From positions 1,983,501 to 2,047,500 of the forward strand of contig NC_011146.1 in the NCBI RefSeq assembly GCF_000020725.1: 64,000 bases of DNA. The letters are read 5' to 3'. Source of the DNA: Citrifermentans bemidjiense Bem (GTDB taxonomy: Bacteria; Desulfobacterota; Desulfuromonadia; Geobacterales; Geobacteraceae). Positions 42,372 through 50,993 of the stretch are shown in pieces (position 1 is the first letter of the stretch; every line of letters begins with the position of its first letter). Below the pieces are notes generated by a model. The model made no database searches, was not told where the DNA came from, and saw nothing but the letters and a program-made list of their open reading frames with translations. The translations under genes were made by a program, and so were the position numbers.

Positions 42372-42608
42372 CTAGACTGATATCAGGGTCCAACTCTGAT
42401 CGGAGGTGTCGAACATGAGCTCAAAGAGATTGCTGCCATCGCTTACCGCGAAGTGCAGCCTGGTGACGGCGCCGAAGGAGTCCTTCCAGAAATAGGAAGT
42501 TGCGGTAATGGCATGCTTGCGGCAACGCCATTCGAACCATACCGGCTTGATTTGTGTTCCAGGGGTGAAGATGGCGGCGACTCTGACATTTTCGGCAACG
42601 GGCGGCAT
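42372..42608 (-). CDS. Small SOS-operon protein resembling the DUF6504 family
   Basis: The 78-residue protein reads IKPVWFEWRCRKHAITATSY, then FWKDSFGAVTRLHFAV and NLFELMFDTSDQSWTLISV. This fits small beta proteins of the DUF6504 type found next to Y-family polymerase genes, thought to bind nucleic acid or assist the polymerase. The start at 42608 overlaps the lexA stop and has GGAG upstream inside lexA. The link to mutagenic repair is inferred from its place between lexA and dinB. Confidence 0.72.
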   Translation of the reverse strand: MPPVAENVRVAAIFTPGTQIKPVWFEWRCRKHAITATSYFWKDSFGAVTRLHFAVSDGSNLFELMFDTSDQSWTLISV

Positions 42609-42612
42609 CAAA

Positions 42613-43218
42613 CTACTCCATTTGCCGGTAGATGCCAACAACTTTCCCCACTATAGACACCTCCTGCTCCCCCTTCTCGATTATGATCGGCTCGTAGTTC
42701 GGGTTCTCGGGTTGTAGTCTGATGCGGTCCGCTTCGCGGTAGAACCTTTTCAGCGTGGCCTCCCCATCCACCATGGCCACCACGATATCCCGATTCGAGG
42801 CGTGGGGTTGGGGACGCACCAGCGCTAGGTCCCCCTCCACAATATGGGCGTGGACCATCGAGTCCCCTTTGACCCGCAAGAAGAAAGCGCCACCCGAAGC
42901 GAGTTGAGAGCGGTCGATGGCGAAGTGCCCCTCGATGTCTTGTATGGCCGGGTGCAGCAGGCCCGCGCGCACCACTCCCACTATGGGGAGGCTGGCCGCC
43001 TGGCTTTGGTTGCACAGCGTAATCCCCCTGGTACTCCCCTCCTGCCGGCGCAGGTATCCTTTCTTCTCCAGGGCTTCCAGATGCTTCATTACTCCCAGTG
43101 TCCCCGAAATGCCAAGCTGCGCAGCAATCTCACGCAGGGTAGGGGGGTAGCCGCACGTCTCCAGATGCCGGGTGATGATCTGAAGCACCTCCGTCTGTCG
43201 TGCCGTTAGCTGTTCCAT
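42613..43218 (-). CDS. lexA: LexA repressor of the SOS regulon
   Basis: The 201-residue repressor has an N-terminal winged helix (TCGYPPTLREIAAQLGISGT) and a C-terminal self-cleavage domain. The cleavage site is Ala85-Gly86 (GVVRAGLLHP), and the catalytic Ser120 (VKGDSMVHAHIVEGD) and Lys157 (GEATLKRFY) are in place. DNA damage makes RecA trigger self-cutting and opens the regulon. A perfect Geobacter-type operator lies in front of the gene, so it is autoregulated, and it leads the operon with the small protein and dinB. Confidence 0.97.
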   Translation of the reverse strand: MEQLTARQTEVLQIITRHLETCGYPPTLREIAAQLGISGTLGVMKHLEALEKKGYLRRQEGSTRGITLCNQSQAASLPIVGVVRAGLLHPAIQDIEGHFAIDRSQLASGGAFFLRVKGDSMVHAHIVEGDLALVRPQPHASNRDIVVAMVDGEATLKRFYREADRIRLQPENPNYEPIIIEKGEQEVSIVGKVVGIYRQME

Positions 43219-43232
43219 GACGATCCTCCGTT

Positions 43233-43250
43233 GGTTTTCTTATGGCAACC
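43233..43250 (-). promoter_or_regulatory. LexA operator (Geobacter type)
   Basis: The bases GGTT-TT-C-TTAT-G-GCA-ACC match GGTTN2CN4GN3ACC, the operator described for Geobacter sulfurreducens LexA, at every fixed position. A second, imperfect copy on the opposite strand overlaps at 43249-43266 (GGTTGTCATTTGGTAAGG), with the final ACC changed. Confidence 0.9.
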
Positions 43251-43319
43251 TTACCAAATGACAACCATGCCCTGTCAAGATGGAAATCATCCTTTTTTAG
43301 CAAGTTTTGTTAGTTTTTC

Positions 43320-43347
43320 TTGAGCAAGAACGTTTATCTATTATAGT
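43320..43347 (+). promoter_or_regulatory. Promoter candidate for the outer-membrane barrel gene
   Basis: TTGAGC (43320-43325), a 16-base spacer and TATAGT (43342-43347) lie about 50 bases before the ATG at 43396, with AT-rich DNA upstream. Confidence 0.55.
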
Positions 43348-43395
43348 GTAGCCTGTTTCCGTTTTGGGAGTTGAGCCACAAGTGGAGGGAATGAC

Positions 43396-44781
43396 ATGTG
43401 TAAAGTAGAAAGCGTAATGAAAGTGGCACCACCGGTACTTGAAATGGAGAATATGAGCAGACACGGTGGCCTCACCCGACGGCAAAACAGCAGCTATTTT
43501 AGAACTTTTCTATCGCGGGGGGCGTCCCTGGTGAGGGGGGGCACGGCGCTGTTATTTTCCCTCGCCCTGTTTGCTGGTTTGGCGTCTTACGCCCGTGCGG
43601 CGGATACCTCCTCGATTTACCACACTCCGCTGGCAGGAGAGCCAGGCCAAATCGATTTCATGGGTGAAAAGGTCACTATCCCCCCCCTCGATCGCAGCGA
43701 CATGACCTCCATTACGCTCGGTGCGTCGTTGCTCACCCCGCAACAGGGGGGGACCACTGCGCTCCCTGTGGCTGTTTTCTACCACCGGCGTATCAAGGAC
43801 GAATATCGTGCCCGTTACACCGTCAGCCTCTTCGTGAATGAACTGGAGTACGACCGGAACCTGGGGAGTGTTGAACTGGTTACCCACTTTGAGAACTACA
43901 CCCTGCCGGTGCAACAAAGCGAGGTCCTTGGAGGCCAGGAGATGAAGGGCACCTCCCTTTACTGGGGCACCCTTCTCGGGTCGGTGGGGGCGGGATGGCG
44001 TATCCCAGTGTACCCTCGGGAGGTGGATAACGACCTTCGGTTGCAGCTATTGGGACGGGTCGGGTACTTCTATGCCGACACCGGTAAGGATACCGCTGCT
44101 AATCTCTCGGTACCCAACGACACCATGCTCTATGGCGCCAGGGCTCGCGTGCACTATGACACCATGCGCCGCAACCTGCTGGAACTGCCGCACCAAGGGT
44201 TTGCCGCAGGGGGGGATCTGGATTTGATGCATCGATACAAGTGGAGCGAGCAGTCGGCTACCGCGGCGCGGGGTGGAAACCGTGATTACCTGCAGCTTTC
44301 AGGCTATCTTGCCGGGGCTGCGGGGATACCGGGAAGGTCGGAGCGCGACCGCCTAATTTATTGTGCCTATGCCGGTCACACCTTCAACAATAACGGAGAC
44401 AGGTTCAACGCCTTCCGTCTCAACGGAGCCTCTTTCCCGAGCGAGGCCGACGACGTGGTCCGTCCTCACTACACCGGCATCATTTACGATAACATCCCGG
44501 TAACCTCATATGCCACCGTCTCAGCGGGTTATCGCCGCGAGCTTACCTTCTTTCTTTACCTTAGCCTGTACGGATCCTACATCTGGGCCGACCGGGCAAC
44601 CGTTGAAGGCGCGAATCGGGTCACCTTCCGCGGCAAAGACGGAGGCGCGGGGACTATCACCCTCGATAGCGCCTTTTTGTGGGACTCGTCCTTTTATCTG
44701 GCCTATACATGGGAATCGGGTGTGATCCGAAACGGCCGGTCAGGAGGGGGGTACACCGTGATGTGGAACAAGCTCTTCTGA
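43396..44781 (+). CDS. Outer-membrane beta-barrel protein (MipA/OmpV-like)
   Basis: The 461-residue protein has a long basic n-region before a signal core (GTALLFSLALFAGLASYARA, cleaved before ADT). The mature part alternates polar and hydrophobic residues in strands (LPVAVFYHRRIKDEYRARYT, LQLLGRVGYFYADTGKDTAA) and ends in a terminal Phe (VMWNKLF), the usual barrel assembly signal. It resembles MipA/OmpV-type scaffolding proteins in form, but the family is not certain. GGAGGGAATGAC precedes the start. Confidence 0.75.
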   Translation: MCKVESVMKVAPPVLEMENMSRHGGLTRRQNSSYFRTFLSRGASLVRGGTALLFSLALFAGLASYARAADTSSIYHTPLAGEPGQIDFMGEKVTIPPLDRSDMTSITLGASLLTPQQGGTTALPVAVFYHRRIKDEYRARYTVSLFVNELEYDRNLGSVELVTHFENYTLPVQQSEVLGGQEMKGTSLYWGTLLGSVGAGWRIPVYPREVDNDLRLQLLGRVGYFYADTGKDTAANLSVPNDTMLYGARARVHYDTMRRNLLELPHQGFAAGGDLDLMHRYKWSEQSATAARGGNRDYLQLSGYLAGAAGIPGRSERDRLIYCAYAGHTFNNNGDRFNAFRLNGASFPSEADDVVRPHYTGIIYDNIPVTSYATVSAGYRRELTFFLYLSLYGSYIWADRATVEGANRVTFRGKDGGAGTITLDSAFLWDSSFYLAYTWESGVIRNGRSGGGYTVMWNKLF

Positions 44782-44906
44782 GAATTTCCCATGTCGAGGA
44801 AAAAGGGACGGAAACTTTGGGCACTCCTACCGTACGGGATGTTGCGACGGCATGAATGCCCACAGTTTTGATTTCGGCAGGTATAGAGGGCGAAACTTTC
44901 CTCCTG

Positions 44907-45765
44907 TTACGGAGTCGGTAGTTGGACAAGATAATCTATTACGTCGGTAGTTGCCTTTCCGCCGCTGAACTCCTGGATTTCAGGCATAATCACTACACTG
45001 CTCATCTTGTTGCCGCTTCGGTCCAACTGCTCAGGGATGGCGTTTTTGACGGCGTGCCAGATCCCCGTGAGCAGCACCATTTTCGTCTTCGGTTGTTGTT
45101 TCACGTAGTGCGCCACGGTCATCGCCATTCCGCTGTTGCGCAAGGTCTGAGCCTCGCAGAAGTACTGGAACACGCGCCCGTTGGATACACTTTCGAAAAG
45201 CGGCTGGAACGTCCGCTTTAGGAACTCGGTGTGCGTGTTGTTGAGATCGGCATTGGTTCCGATTGACAACCCTTTTCTCTCCTCCTCGGTTAATGCCTTG
45301 TACCCCTGTCGCGAAACTTTTATCACTGTCTCTCTGGGGACATTCAAGGCGACCAAAGGGATCTTGTTGTCCCGGGCAAACAAGAAAATTTCGCGGTAAA
45401 GGCGCCAGTCGTAGGTCCAGTTCTGCGCGAAGACAGGCTGGAACTGCTCCTCGGTCATTTTGCCGCTGACCCAGTTGTCGAGTTGCTGCTGGCTATTGGA
45501 CTGCATCACTTCCAGTCCGATAGCCATCCGTTGTTTATGGTCTTGGAGTGAGCGAATGATCGATAGTTGCAGTTCATGGGCAGCCGGCTTGTCGTGGACC
45601 TCGCCAATCAGCACTAGGTCGGCTGCTTTGGCCTTTGCCGTCAACTGTTGGAAGGTGACTATCTCGTGATCGCTTACACGCGTGATGGACTGCATGGGCT
45701 TGGACAGACCCAAAGAGGCATAACAGCAATAGTAACGGCGTACGAAGCATGATGAGCATCTGCAA
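44907..45765 (-). pseudogene. ChaN-like heme-binding lipoprotein (DUF399) with a disrupted reading frame
   Basis: The C-terminal part, reading frame ending at 44907, matches ChaN/DUF399 proteins: ADLVLIGEVHDKPAAHELQL, AIGLEVMQSNSQQQLDNW, and HAVKNAIPEQL. The signal peptide (MQMLIMLRTPLLLLLCLFGS, then VQA) lies in another frame that starts at 45765 behind GCGGAG. Joining them needs a one-base change near 45695, where GTCCAAGCCCATGCAG would read VQA-MQSITRV if one C were removed. It is either a true frameshift or a sequencing error. If translated from 45695 without its signal, the protein would stay in the cytoplasm. Confidence 0.7.
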
Positions 45766-45901
45766 TCTCCGCTGGGGCGTGTGACAACAGGAAATAGAAG
45801 CTGCAGATTACAACAATAGCTGTTAGAGAAAAATTAGAAATGACGGCGGTACGCAGGAAGCTTTTTACTGCCTGGAAGCTGCGTGAGTGCGGAGGGACGT
45901 T

Positions 45902-47953
45902 GTGAAATTCCTGTTAATATGCAGTACGGTGCTTCTTTTGGCCGTCGCGGGGGGAGGGGGTGCCGGTGGTGCCGAACTAGGTCCACGGGTGGAGGCGCAG
46001 GAGGTTTCTATTTCGTTGGAGCCTGAACGTCACCTGGTGGTGGGGCAGAGCAGCATCGTATTTGAGCATGGTGCGGAGAGGGTCTTGATACGGCTGGCTG
46101 AGACTGCGCAGGTCGAGTCCGCTCGGGCTGCGGGCAAAGAGATTCCTTTTTCCTTCGCTAGGGGGACACTGGTCCTTGAACTGCCTCAAGGCGAAAACGT
46201 TACCATAACCGTCTCGTATCGGGCCGAATTCAACGACCCTGTCTCCCGGAATCCGGCGGCAGGTGAGGATCCAAGTTACGGCGTCAGCGCTGCGATCACA
46301 GCTGAGGGGACTTTTCTTGGTGGCGGCTCCCACTGGTACCCAGTCCCGTCACAGGTGCCTTTGTGTCGCAAAATCAGCATAACCGCCCCGGCGGGGATCG
46401 AGGGCATCACTAACGGGGCCAGGATACTCAGAGAAACATCTGCGGGAGTGACGAAGTCTGTGTGGCAGGAGTCGCGGCCGGTTGGGGTGCCATCGGTGAG
46501 TGCCGGGCCGTACCTGATTGAGGAGAGGCAGGCGGCGGGTGTCACGCTTTACAGTTATCTTTACCGGGACAATGCCAATTTGGCGCCTCGGTACTTGGAC
46601 GCGGCTGCCAAGTACCTGTCTTTTTACCAGGGGCTCTTCGGTCCTTACCCCTTTGAAAAATTCGCAATTGTAGAAAACTTCTTTCCGACCGGTTATGGTT
46701 TCCCATCTTTTACGCTTCTTGGCGGAACAGTAATTAGGCTTCCCTTCATCGCCGACACCAGTCTTCCCCATGAGATCGTCCATTCTTGGTGGGGTAATGG
46801 GATAGACGTCGATCTGAGCCAGGGGAACTGGTGCGAAGGGCTCGTTACCTATCTAGCCGATTACCTGCTTATGGAACGCCGCTCACCAGCCGAGGCGCTG
46901 GAATACCGCAAACAGCTCCTGATAGACTATGCCTCGCTGGTAACTGCTGAAAACGACTTTCCACTCACCAGTTTTGTCAGCCGTAGTGATCCTGCCTCGC
47001 GTGCCATAGGGTACGGAAAGGGTGCAATGCTTTTTCACATGATCCGTTCCCAGATAGGGGATGACGCGTTCTTCAATGCCCTGCGGGCAATAGCTCGTGA
47101 TCGCGTGTATGGTTCGGCTTCATGGAACGATCTTGCTGCGGCATTCTCGCGTAGCGCTGGCCGTGACCTCTCTCCTTGGCTGGGAGAGTGGTTGTCTCGT
47201 CCTGGCGGCCCGCGTTTTTCCTTGTCGCAGGTGGAGAAGAAACGCCAGGGGGATGGATGGTTGGTGACCGGTACGGTCTATCAGTCCTCCCCTCCATTCG
47301 ATGTACGGTTGCCACTAACTCTAGAGACCGAGAGTGGAGTGATTGAGAGCGTGGTACCGGTGCGCGATCAAAATAGTGTTCGCTTCGCCATATCCACGCC
47401 TGTACCGCCGCAACGGCTCCTGCTTGATCCTGAAGCTTCCATCTTCCGAATTATTTCTCCTTCAGAAATCCCGGCTACTGTAAACAGCATCAAAGGGTCT
47501 ACCTCACTTGTCGGTGTCATTACTAAGAATTGCAAGGCACCGCCAGAGTTATTTAAAGCCATGCTTGATTCCCTTTCCCAAGCTGACGCGCGTGTGCTGA
47601 TCGAGTCAGCCTTGGATCCGGCCCAAGCTCAATCCGACGATCTGGTTTTTTGCGGGATGCCGCAAAACCTTTCTCTGCTGCAAATTCCGCAGCAGTTAAA
47701 TACAGCCTATAAGTCAACCATTGCAGCCGCAGGCGACGATAGCCTACTTTTCGTGGTCCTCAAACATAATCCCCCTGGGAGAGGGGTTATCGCGTTGTTT
47801 CAACCGGAATCTAGGGCCGCAGCTGAAAAGTACGCTGCAAAAATAACGCATTATGGCAAATACGGTGTTCTGATCTTTTCTGCTGGTTCAATCAGAATCA
47901 AGGGAACCGGCATAGCAGCCGGAGAAGGGCGCTTGATAGATTTCTTAAATTGA
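45902..47953 (+). CDS. Exported M1-family-like metallopeptidase
   Basis: The 683-residue protein has a signal peptide (FLLICSTVLLLAVAGGGGAG, cleaved near AELG), an N-terminal beta domain and a gluzincin core with the zinc site LPHEIVHSWWGNGIDVDLSQ, followed by NWCEGLVTYLADYLL, which supplies the third ligand Glu in the HExxH-x18-E spacing. The exopeptidase GxMEN motif is replaced by IVENFFPTGYGFPSF, so it may not be a classic aminopeptidase. A long C-terminal domain follows. The start is a GTG (45902) behind GGAGGGACGTT. Confidence 0.82.
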   Translation: MKFLLICSTVLLLAVAGGGGAGGAELGPRVEAQEVSISLEPERHLVVGQSSIVFEHGAERVLIRLAETAQVESARAAGKEIPFSFARGTLVLELPQGENVTITVSYRAEFNDPVSRNPAAGEDPSYGVSAAITAEGTFLGGGSHWYPVPSQVPLCRKISITAPAGIEGITNGARILRETSAGVTKSVWQESRPVGVPSVSAGPYLIEERQAAGVTLYSYLYRDNANLAPRYLDAAAKYLSFYQGLFGPYPFEKFAIVENFFPTGYGFPSFTLLGGTVIRLPFIADTSLPHEIVHSWWGNGIDVDLSQGNWCEGLVTYLADYLLMERRSPAEALEYRKQLLIDYASLVTAENDFPLTSFVSRSDPASRAIGYGKGAMLFHMIRSQIGDDAFFNALRAIARDRVYGSASWNDLAAAFSRSAGRDLSPWLGEWLSRPGGPRFSLSQVEKKRQGDGWLVTGTVYQSSPPFDVRLPLTLETESGVIESVVPVRDQNSVRFAISTPVPPQRLLLDPEASIFRIISPSEIPATVNSIKGSTSLVGVITKNCKAPPELFKAMLDSLSQADARVLIESALDPAQAQSDDLVFCGMPQNLSLLQIPQQLNTAYKSTIAAAGDDSLLFVVLKHNPPGRGVIALFQPESRAAAEKYAAKITHYGKYGVLIFSAGSIRIKGTGIAAGEGRLIDFLN

Positions 47954-48235
47954 AGCTCTCCAGGCTTTTGATCGCTGTTCTTTCTGTAGATCCAATCGCC
48001 TCCTTCTCGCGGAGGGGGCTGTTCTTTCATCCCTACCACATTCCCTTGGTTGAAGATTTATAAATACAAATTAAATTTATTTAAGTTATAGGCTGCGTCT
48101 CCGATAAGGTTACAGAATCGCGAGGGAAGTGGTTCTGTAGAGATGGCCACTCTGCAGAATGTTCCTGCATGCAAGCAAAACTCCGGTTCGAAAACCACCG
48201 GCAGAACGCCGGGTCGCCTAGAAAGGAGCAACGCC
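47954..48235. other. Intergenic region carrying the flagellin promoter
   Basis: Apart from the sigma-28 promoter, the stretch has AT-rich DNA and a GGTTCGAAAACCACCGGCAG segment before the ribosome site. No gene was seen. Confidence 0.55.
48081..48107 (+). promoter_or_regulatory. Sigma-28 (FliA) promoter of the flagellin gene
   Basis: TTAAGTTA (48081-48088), eleven bases, and TCCGATAA (48100-48107) match the sigma-28 consensus TAAAGTTT-N11-GCCGATAA at 6 of 8 and 7 of 8 positions with exact spacing. It lies 130 bases before the flagellin ATG. Confidence 0.85.
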
Positions 48236-49054
48236 ATGACAGTAAGTGATATTTCCTTGACCGCCGGGATGCGAACGAACCTTCTCTATTTGCAGAACAC
48301 CAGCCAACTCCTTAATAGAACACAGCAGAGGGTGTCCTCGGGAAAACAGGTGAATAGCGCACTGGATAATCCGACCAACTACTTTGCAGCCAAGAATGCT
48401 ACACAGCGCGCAAGCGACCTATCTGACCGAAAAGATGGCATGTCTGAGGCGGTGCAGACTGTGAACGCGACCAACGCAGGCCTCACCGCTATCACCGGAC
48501 TGATCAACGCCGCCAAAGGTGTTGCGCAGTCTGCCCTTTCTACTAGTGATACGATCACTCGTGCTAAGCTTGCTTCACAATATGACACCATCCGCTCCCA
48601 GATTGATAACATATCCTCTGATTCTGGTTATCGCGGTCTCAACTTGTTGAGTAGTATCAATACGTTGACAGTTAATTTCAATGAAGATGCCACCTCCAAG
48701 CTCAATGTAATAGGGTTCTTGGGAAACTCCATCGGTCTGAGCCTTACTGCAGCGAGTGGTACCTGGCAAGCCAACTCGAACATTACAACGGATATGGCGC
48801 TCATGGATACAGCTATATCCACTCTGAGGAGCAACACCCAAACCTTGGCTGCAAACCTGAATATCATCACTACGCGTCAGAGCTTCACCGACCAAATGAT
48901 CAATACTCTGCAAACAGGGGCCGACAATCTGACCTTGGCAGATATGAACGAAGAAGGCGCCAACATGCTGATGCTGCAGACGCGGCAGACATTAGGGACG
49001 ACGTCACTGAGCCTGTCATCGCAGGCTGCTCAGTCAATACTAAAGTTGTTTTAG
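48236..49054 (+). CDS. fliC: Flagellin
   Basis: The 272-residue protein is the filament subunit. Its N-terminal helix region (NTSQLLNRTQQRVSSGKQVN) and C-terminal helix region (ADMNEEGANMLMLQTRQTLG...SQAAQSILKLF) are the conserved D0/D1 halves. The middle variable part is short, giving a small flagellin. The start is set by AAAGGAGCAACGCC. It is outside a main flagellar cluster, with no other flagellar gene in the window, and it has its own sigma-28 promoter. Confidence 0.95.
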   Translation: MTVSDISLTAGMRTNLLYLQNTSQLLNRTQQRVSSGKQVNSALDNPTNYFAAKNATQRASDLSDRKDGMSEAVQTVNATNAGLTAITGLINAAKGVAQSALSTSDTITRAKLASQYDTIRSQIDNISSDSGYRGLNLLSSINTLTVNFNEDATSKLNVIGFLGNSIGLSLTAASGTWQANSNITTDMALMDTAISTLRSNTQTLAANLNIITTRQSFTDQMINTLQTGADNLTLADMNEEGANMLMLQTRQTLGTTSLSLSSQAAQSILKLF

Positions 49055-49063
49055 TTTAACTGT

Positions 49064-49091
49064 GCGGAACGGCTTTCCTTGGCCGTTCCGC
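49064..49091 (+). terminator. Hairpin after the flagellin gene
   Basis: GCGGAACGGC (49064-49073) pairs with GCCGTTCCGC (49082-49091), a perfect 10-bp stem with an 8-base loop. There is no T-run, so termination may be partial and let RNA polymerase reach the fragment gene. Confidence 0.55.
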
Positions 49092-49116
49092 CTGTCGCCT
49101 TTGATCTGGAGCAGAT

Positions 49117-49392
49117 ATGAAGAGCGCAAAATACAGGTCACGCGAGGAGCATGTTGCACGCCGAGGGACAGGCTGGGAAAACGGCGGGGCAGTCATTTCG
49201 CAACAGACTATGCTCTTAACTGACGTGATGCTTGCTTCAGTGGAAATGAAGCAAAGCAATGCCGGCTTATATGTTGTCGACCTGAGTCAGGAGGGGGTAA
49301 ATATCATGAAGCTTGCCTGCAGTGTATTGCGGCGCCAGACAGCCCTTGCCACCTCATCGAAGGCAGCACAAGTGGTGTTCAGGCAGTTTTGA
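49117..49392 (+). CDS. Orphan flagellin C-terminal-domain-like small protein
   Basis: The 91-residue product has a basic N-terminus unlike flagellin (KSAKYRSREEHVARRGTGWE), then LTDVMLASVEMKQSNAGLYV and VDLSQEGVNIMKLACSVLRR, ending KAAQVVFRQF. This second half aligns with the flagellin end of the upstream gene (ADMNEEGANMLMLQ and following). It has GGAG seven bases before its ATG, so it could be made. It may be a decayed tandem flagellin or a small protein kept for assembly control. Confidence 0.6.
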   Translation: MKSAKYRSREEHVARRGTGWENGGAVISQQTMLLTDVMLASVEMKQSNAGLYVVDLSQEGVNIMKLACSVLRRQTALATSSKAAQVVFRQF

Positions 49393-49418
49393 CAATCGTA
49401 AAATTAGCTTGATTGTTG

Positions 49419-49739
49419 ATGTTCAACATTCCTATCACTGAACCCGTCGCCATAGTTAGAGGGCCTGAAAATTGCAGTATGCCCTGCGTCTATCTGGAAT
49501 GGTTAGCCTGGCGGGTCGAGGAGGGGCGCATGCTTGTTCAAGTGAATTGGACAAACAACCGTTACGATTACGTGAATGACTATATGCTTGACAGTCTGAT
49601 AGAGGCTGGAGTTGTCGCAAGATTTCTTCGCTCTACAGGTTGGGTCACCGTTGGCGTAGATCCCATCCGTTCTCCTAAGCAGCGTAACACGTATAGTGGT
49701 CCTGAGAGACGAATATTTGGTGAGTGTAGCGCCAAATAG
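49419..49739 (+). CDS. Small conserved-looking protein with a C-terminal GPERR motif, unknown
   Basis: The 106-residue protein reads ITEPVAIVRGPENCSMPCVY, then LVQVNWTNNRYDYVNDYMLD, FLRSTGWVTVGVDPIR and YSGPERRIFGE. The middle resembles a small domain followed by a flexible basic end; the GPERR segment recurs at the ends of many small Geobacter-type proteins. No named family can be given. The ribosome site is poor. It lies 26 bases after the flagellin-fragment gene. Confidence 0.5.
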   Translation: MFNIPITEPVAIVRGPENCSMPCVYLEWLAWRVEEGRMLVQVNWTNNRYDYVNDYMLDSLIEAGVVARFLRSTGWVTVGVDPIRSPKQRNTYSGPERRIFGECSAK

Positions 49740-50076
49740 TATGCTCGCTGTCGGATCTTTTTACAGCTTTGAAGCAGGCGTGTCGACTTCTCTTACATGT
49801 TTCACATCTTGCAGATTCTCCACCAGATGCTGTCATTTGTATCATCTTTGCTCCGTGCCCTACTTTTATCAGTGCTAAAGGGTGACTATGTCATTGGTTT
49901 ATGTTGTGACTGCCCGATCGTCTGCGCTATTGACTTAGGGGTGGCGGAGTAATTTCTCGGACAGCACAGGCGATGGCATCAAACACACGTCACCAGATTT
50001 TCTGAGGTGGATTGGGGTAGCACAGCGCGAGTGGCAATAACGGGTGGTTGTGACTGAGTTTGAAAGGTAGTTTCAT
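49740..50076. other. Gene-free intergenic stretch
   Basis: About 340 bases separate the small protein gene from the convergent membrane-protease gene. No gene, terminator or clear repeat was seen. Composition is less GC-rich than the flanks. Confidence 0.5.
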
Positions 50077-50790
50077 TTACCAGAAGTGCCATTTGCCGGT
50101 GAAAAGCACAAAGCAGGCGAGGGCAAAGTTGGTAATGGCGTGTGCCAGAATGCATTGCGCAATGCTTTTGGTCTTGTACACTATGAGGCTATAAAAGACG
50201 CTGGCTATCATACCGGCTACGATAAGATGGTGTTCCAAGCCGAACAAAACTGTAGAGATGAGGAAAGAACTCCAGGTGAAGGAGCCAATCGGGATCGATT
50301 CGAAGTCCGTATCCACAAGATAGCGCAGCAGAAAGGATCTCCAGAATACTTCCTCCATGATAGGCACAACGAGGACGGCACCGACAACCCGAAAGGCAGT
50401 CATTAATACCCTTACCACTTCGTCTGGCAGCAGCATCGGATTGAAGCCGCTAAGAGGGGACGCGAGTGTGACGACCCAATCTGCTGAAACCCAAATTGCG
50501 AATGTCAAAAGACCGATTAGGGCGACAGAAACAGTACGCCACAGTTGTCCAAGATCCTGGATGCGTATTTCATGGTAAAATGGTGATTGCTTGTATAGCA
50601 GCAAAGCTACTGCAACAGTCTTTATCGGATAGAGGTAGTACAACGCAGTGATAGGTTGATCCAGCCAGTGCTGCTGTATGGCATACCGGAAGGTTTCCTC
50701 TAATGCAACGAATGCCATGAACATGGCGAAGGGGACAGTGCGTCGATAGATGGCCATATTAAGCCATGGAAAATACACGGGATCGGTCAT
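50077..50790 (-). CDS. PEP-CTERM-associated CAAX-type (CPBP) membrane protease
   Basis: The 237-residue protein has six or more membrane helices and the CPBP/Abi motifs PIMEEVFWRSFLLRYLVD, TVLFGLEHHLIVAG and ILAHAITNFALACF, which carry the catalytic Glu and His residues. It is of the kind regularly found in exosortase (XrtA) loci. Start at 50790 (MTDPVYFPWLN) because AGGGGCTATC lies directly before it. It may process secreted proteins or membrane helices of the PEP-CTERM system. It lies beside a PEP-CTERM target gene. Confidence 0.86.
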   Translation of the reverse strand: MTDPVYFPWLNMAIYRRTVPFAMFMAFVALEETFRYAIQQHWLDQPITALYYLYPIKTVAVALLLYKQSPFYHEIRIQDLGQLWRTVSVALIGLLTFAIWVSADWVVTLASPLSGFNPMLLPDEVVRVLMTAFRVVGAVLVVPIMEEVFWRSFLLRYLVDTDFESIPIGSFTWSSFLISTVLFGLEHHLIVAGMIASVFYSLIVYKTKSIAQCILAHAITNFALACFVLFTGKWHFW

Positions 50791-50942
50791 GATAGCCCCT
50801 ATTGCCACAATCTAAGATCTTCAGCTATAAAGCAGAGGCGGCTTCGGAAGAAAGTAAATGTGTCGGGATCTTTTACAGTTGACGCAATGTGTCGGGTTTC
50901 TTGACATGCTGTGCCAGCGTCACTTTTTGCACGTGTTGTACG

Positions 50943-50971
50943 AAAAAAAGGCGGCACTTGGAAGTGCCGCC
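50943..50971 (-). terminator. Intrinsic terminator of the PEP-CTERM protein gene
   Basis: On the minus strand GGCGGCACTT pairs with AAGTGCCGCC around CC, and seven T follow (50949-50943). It lies 23 bases after the stop and before the CAAX-type gene, so the protease gene may need its own promoter. Confidence 0.9.
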
Positions 50972-50993
50972 AATTCTCATGACTGCCTGGCAT

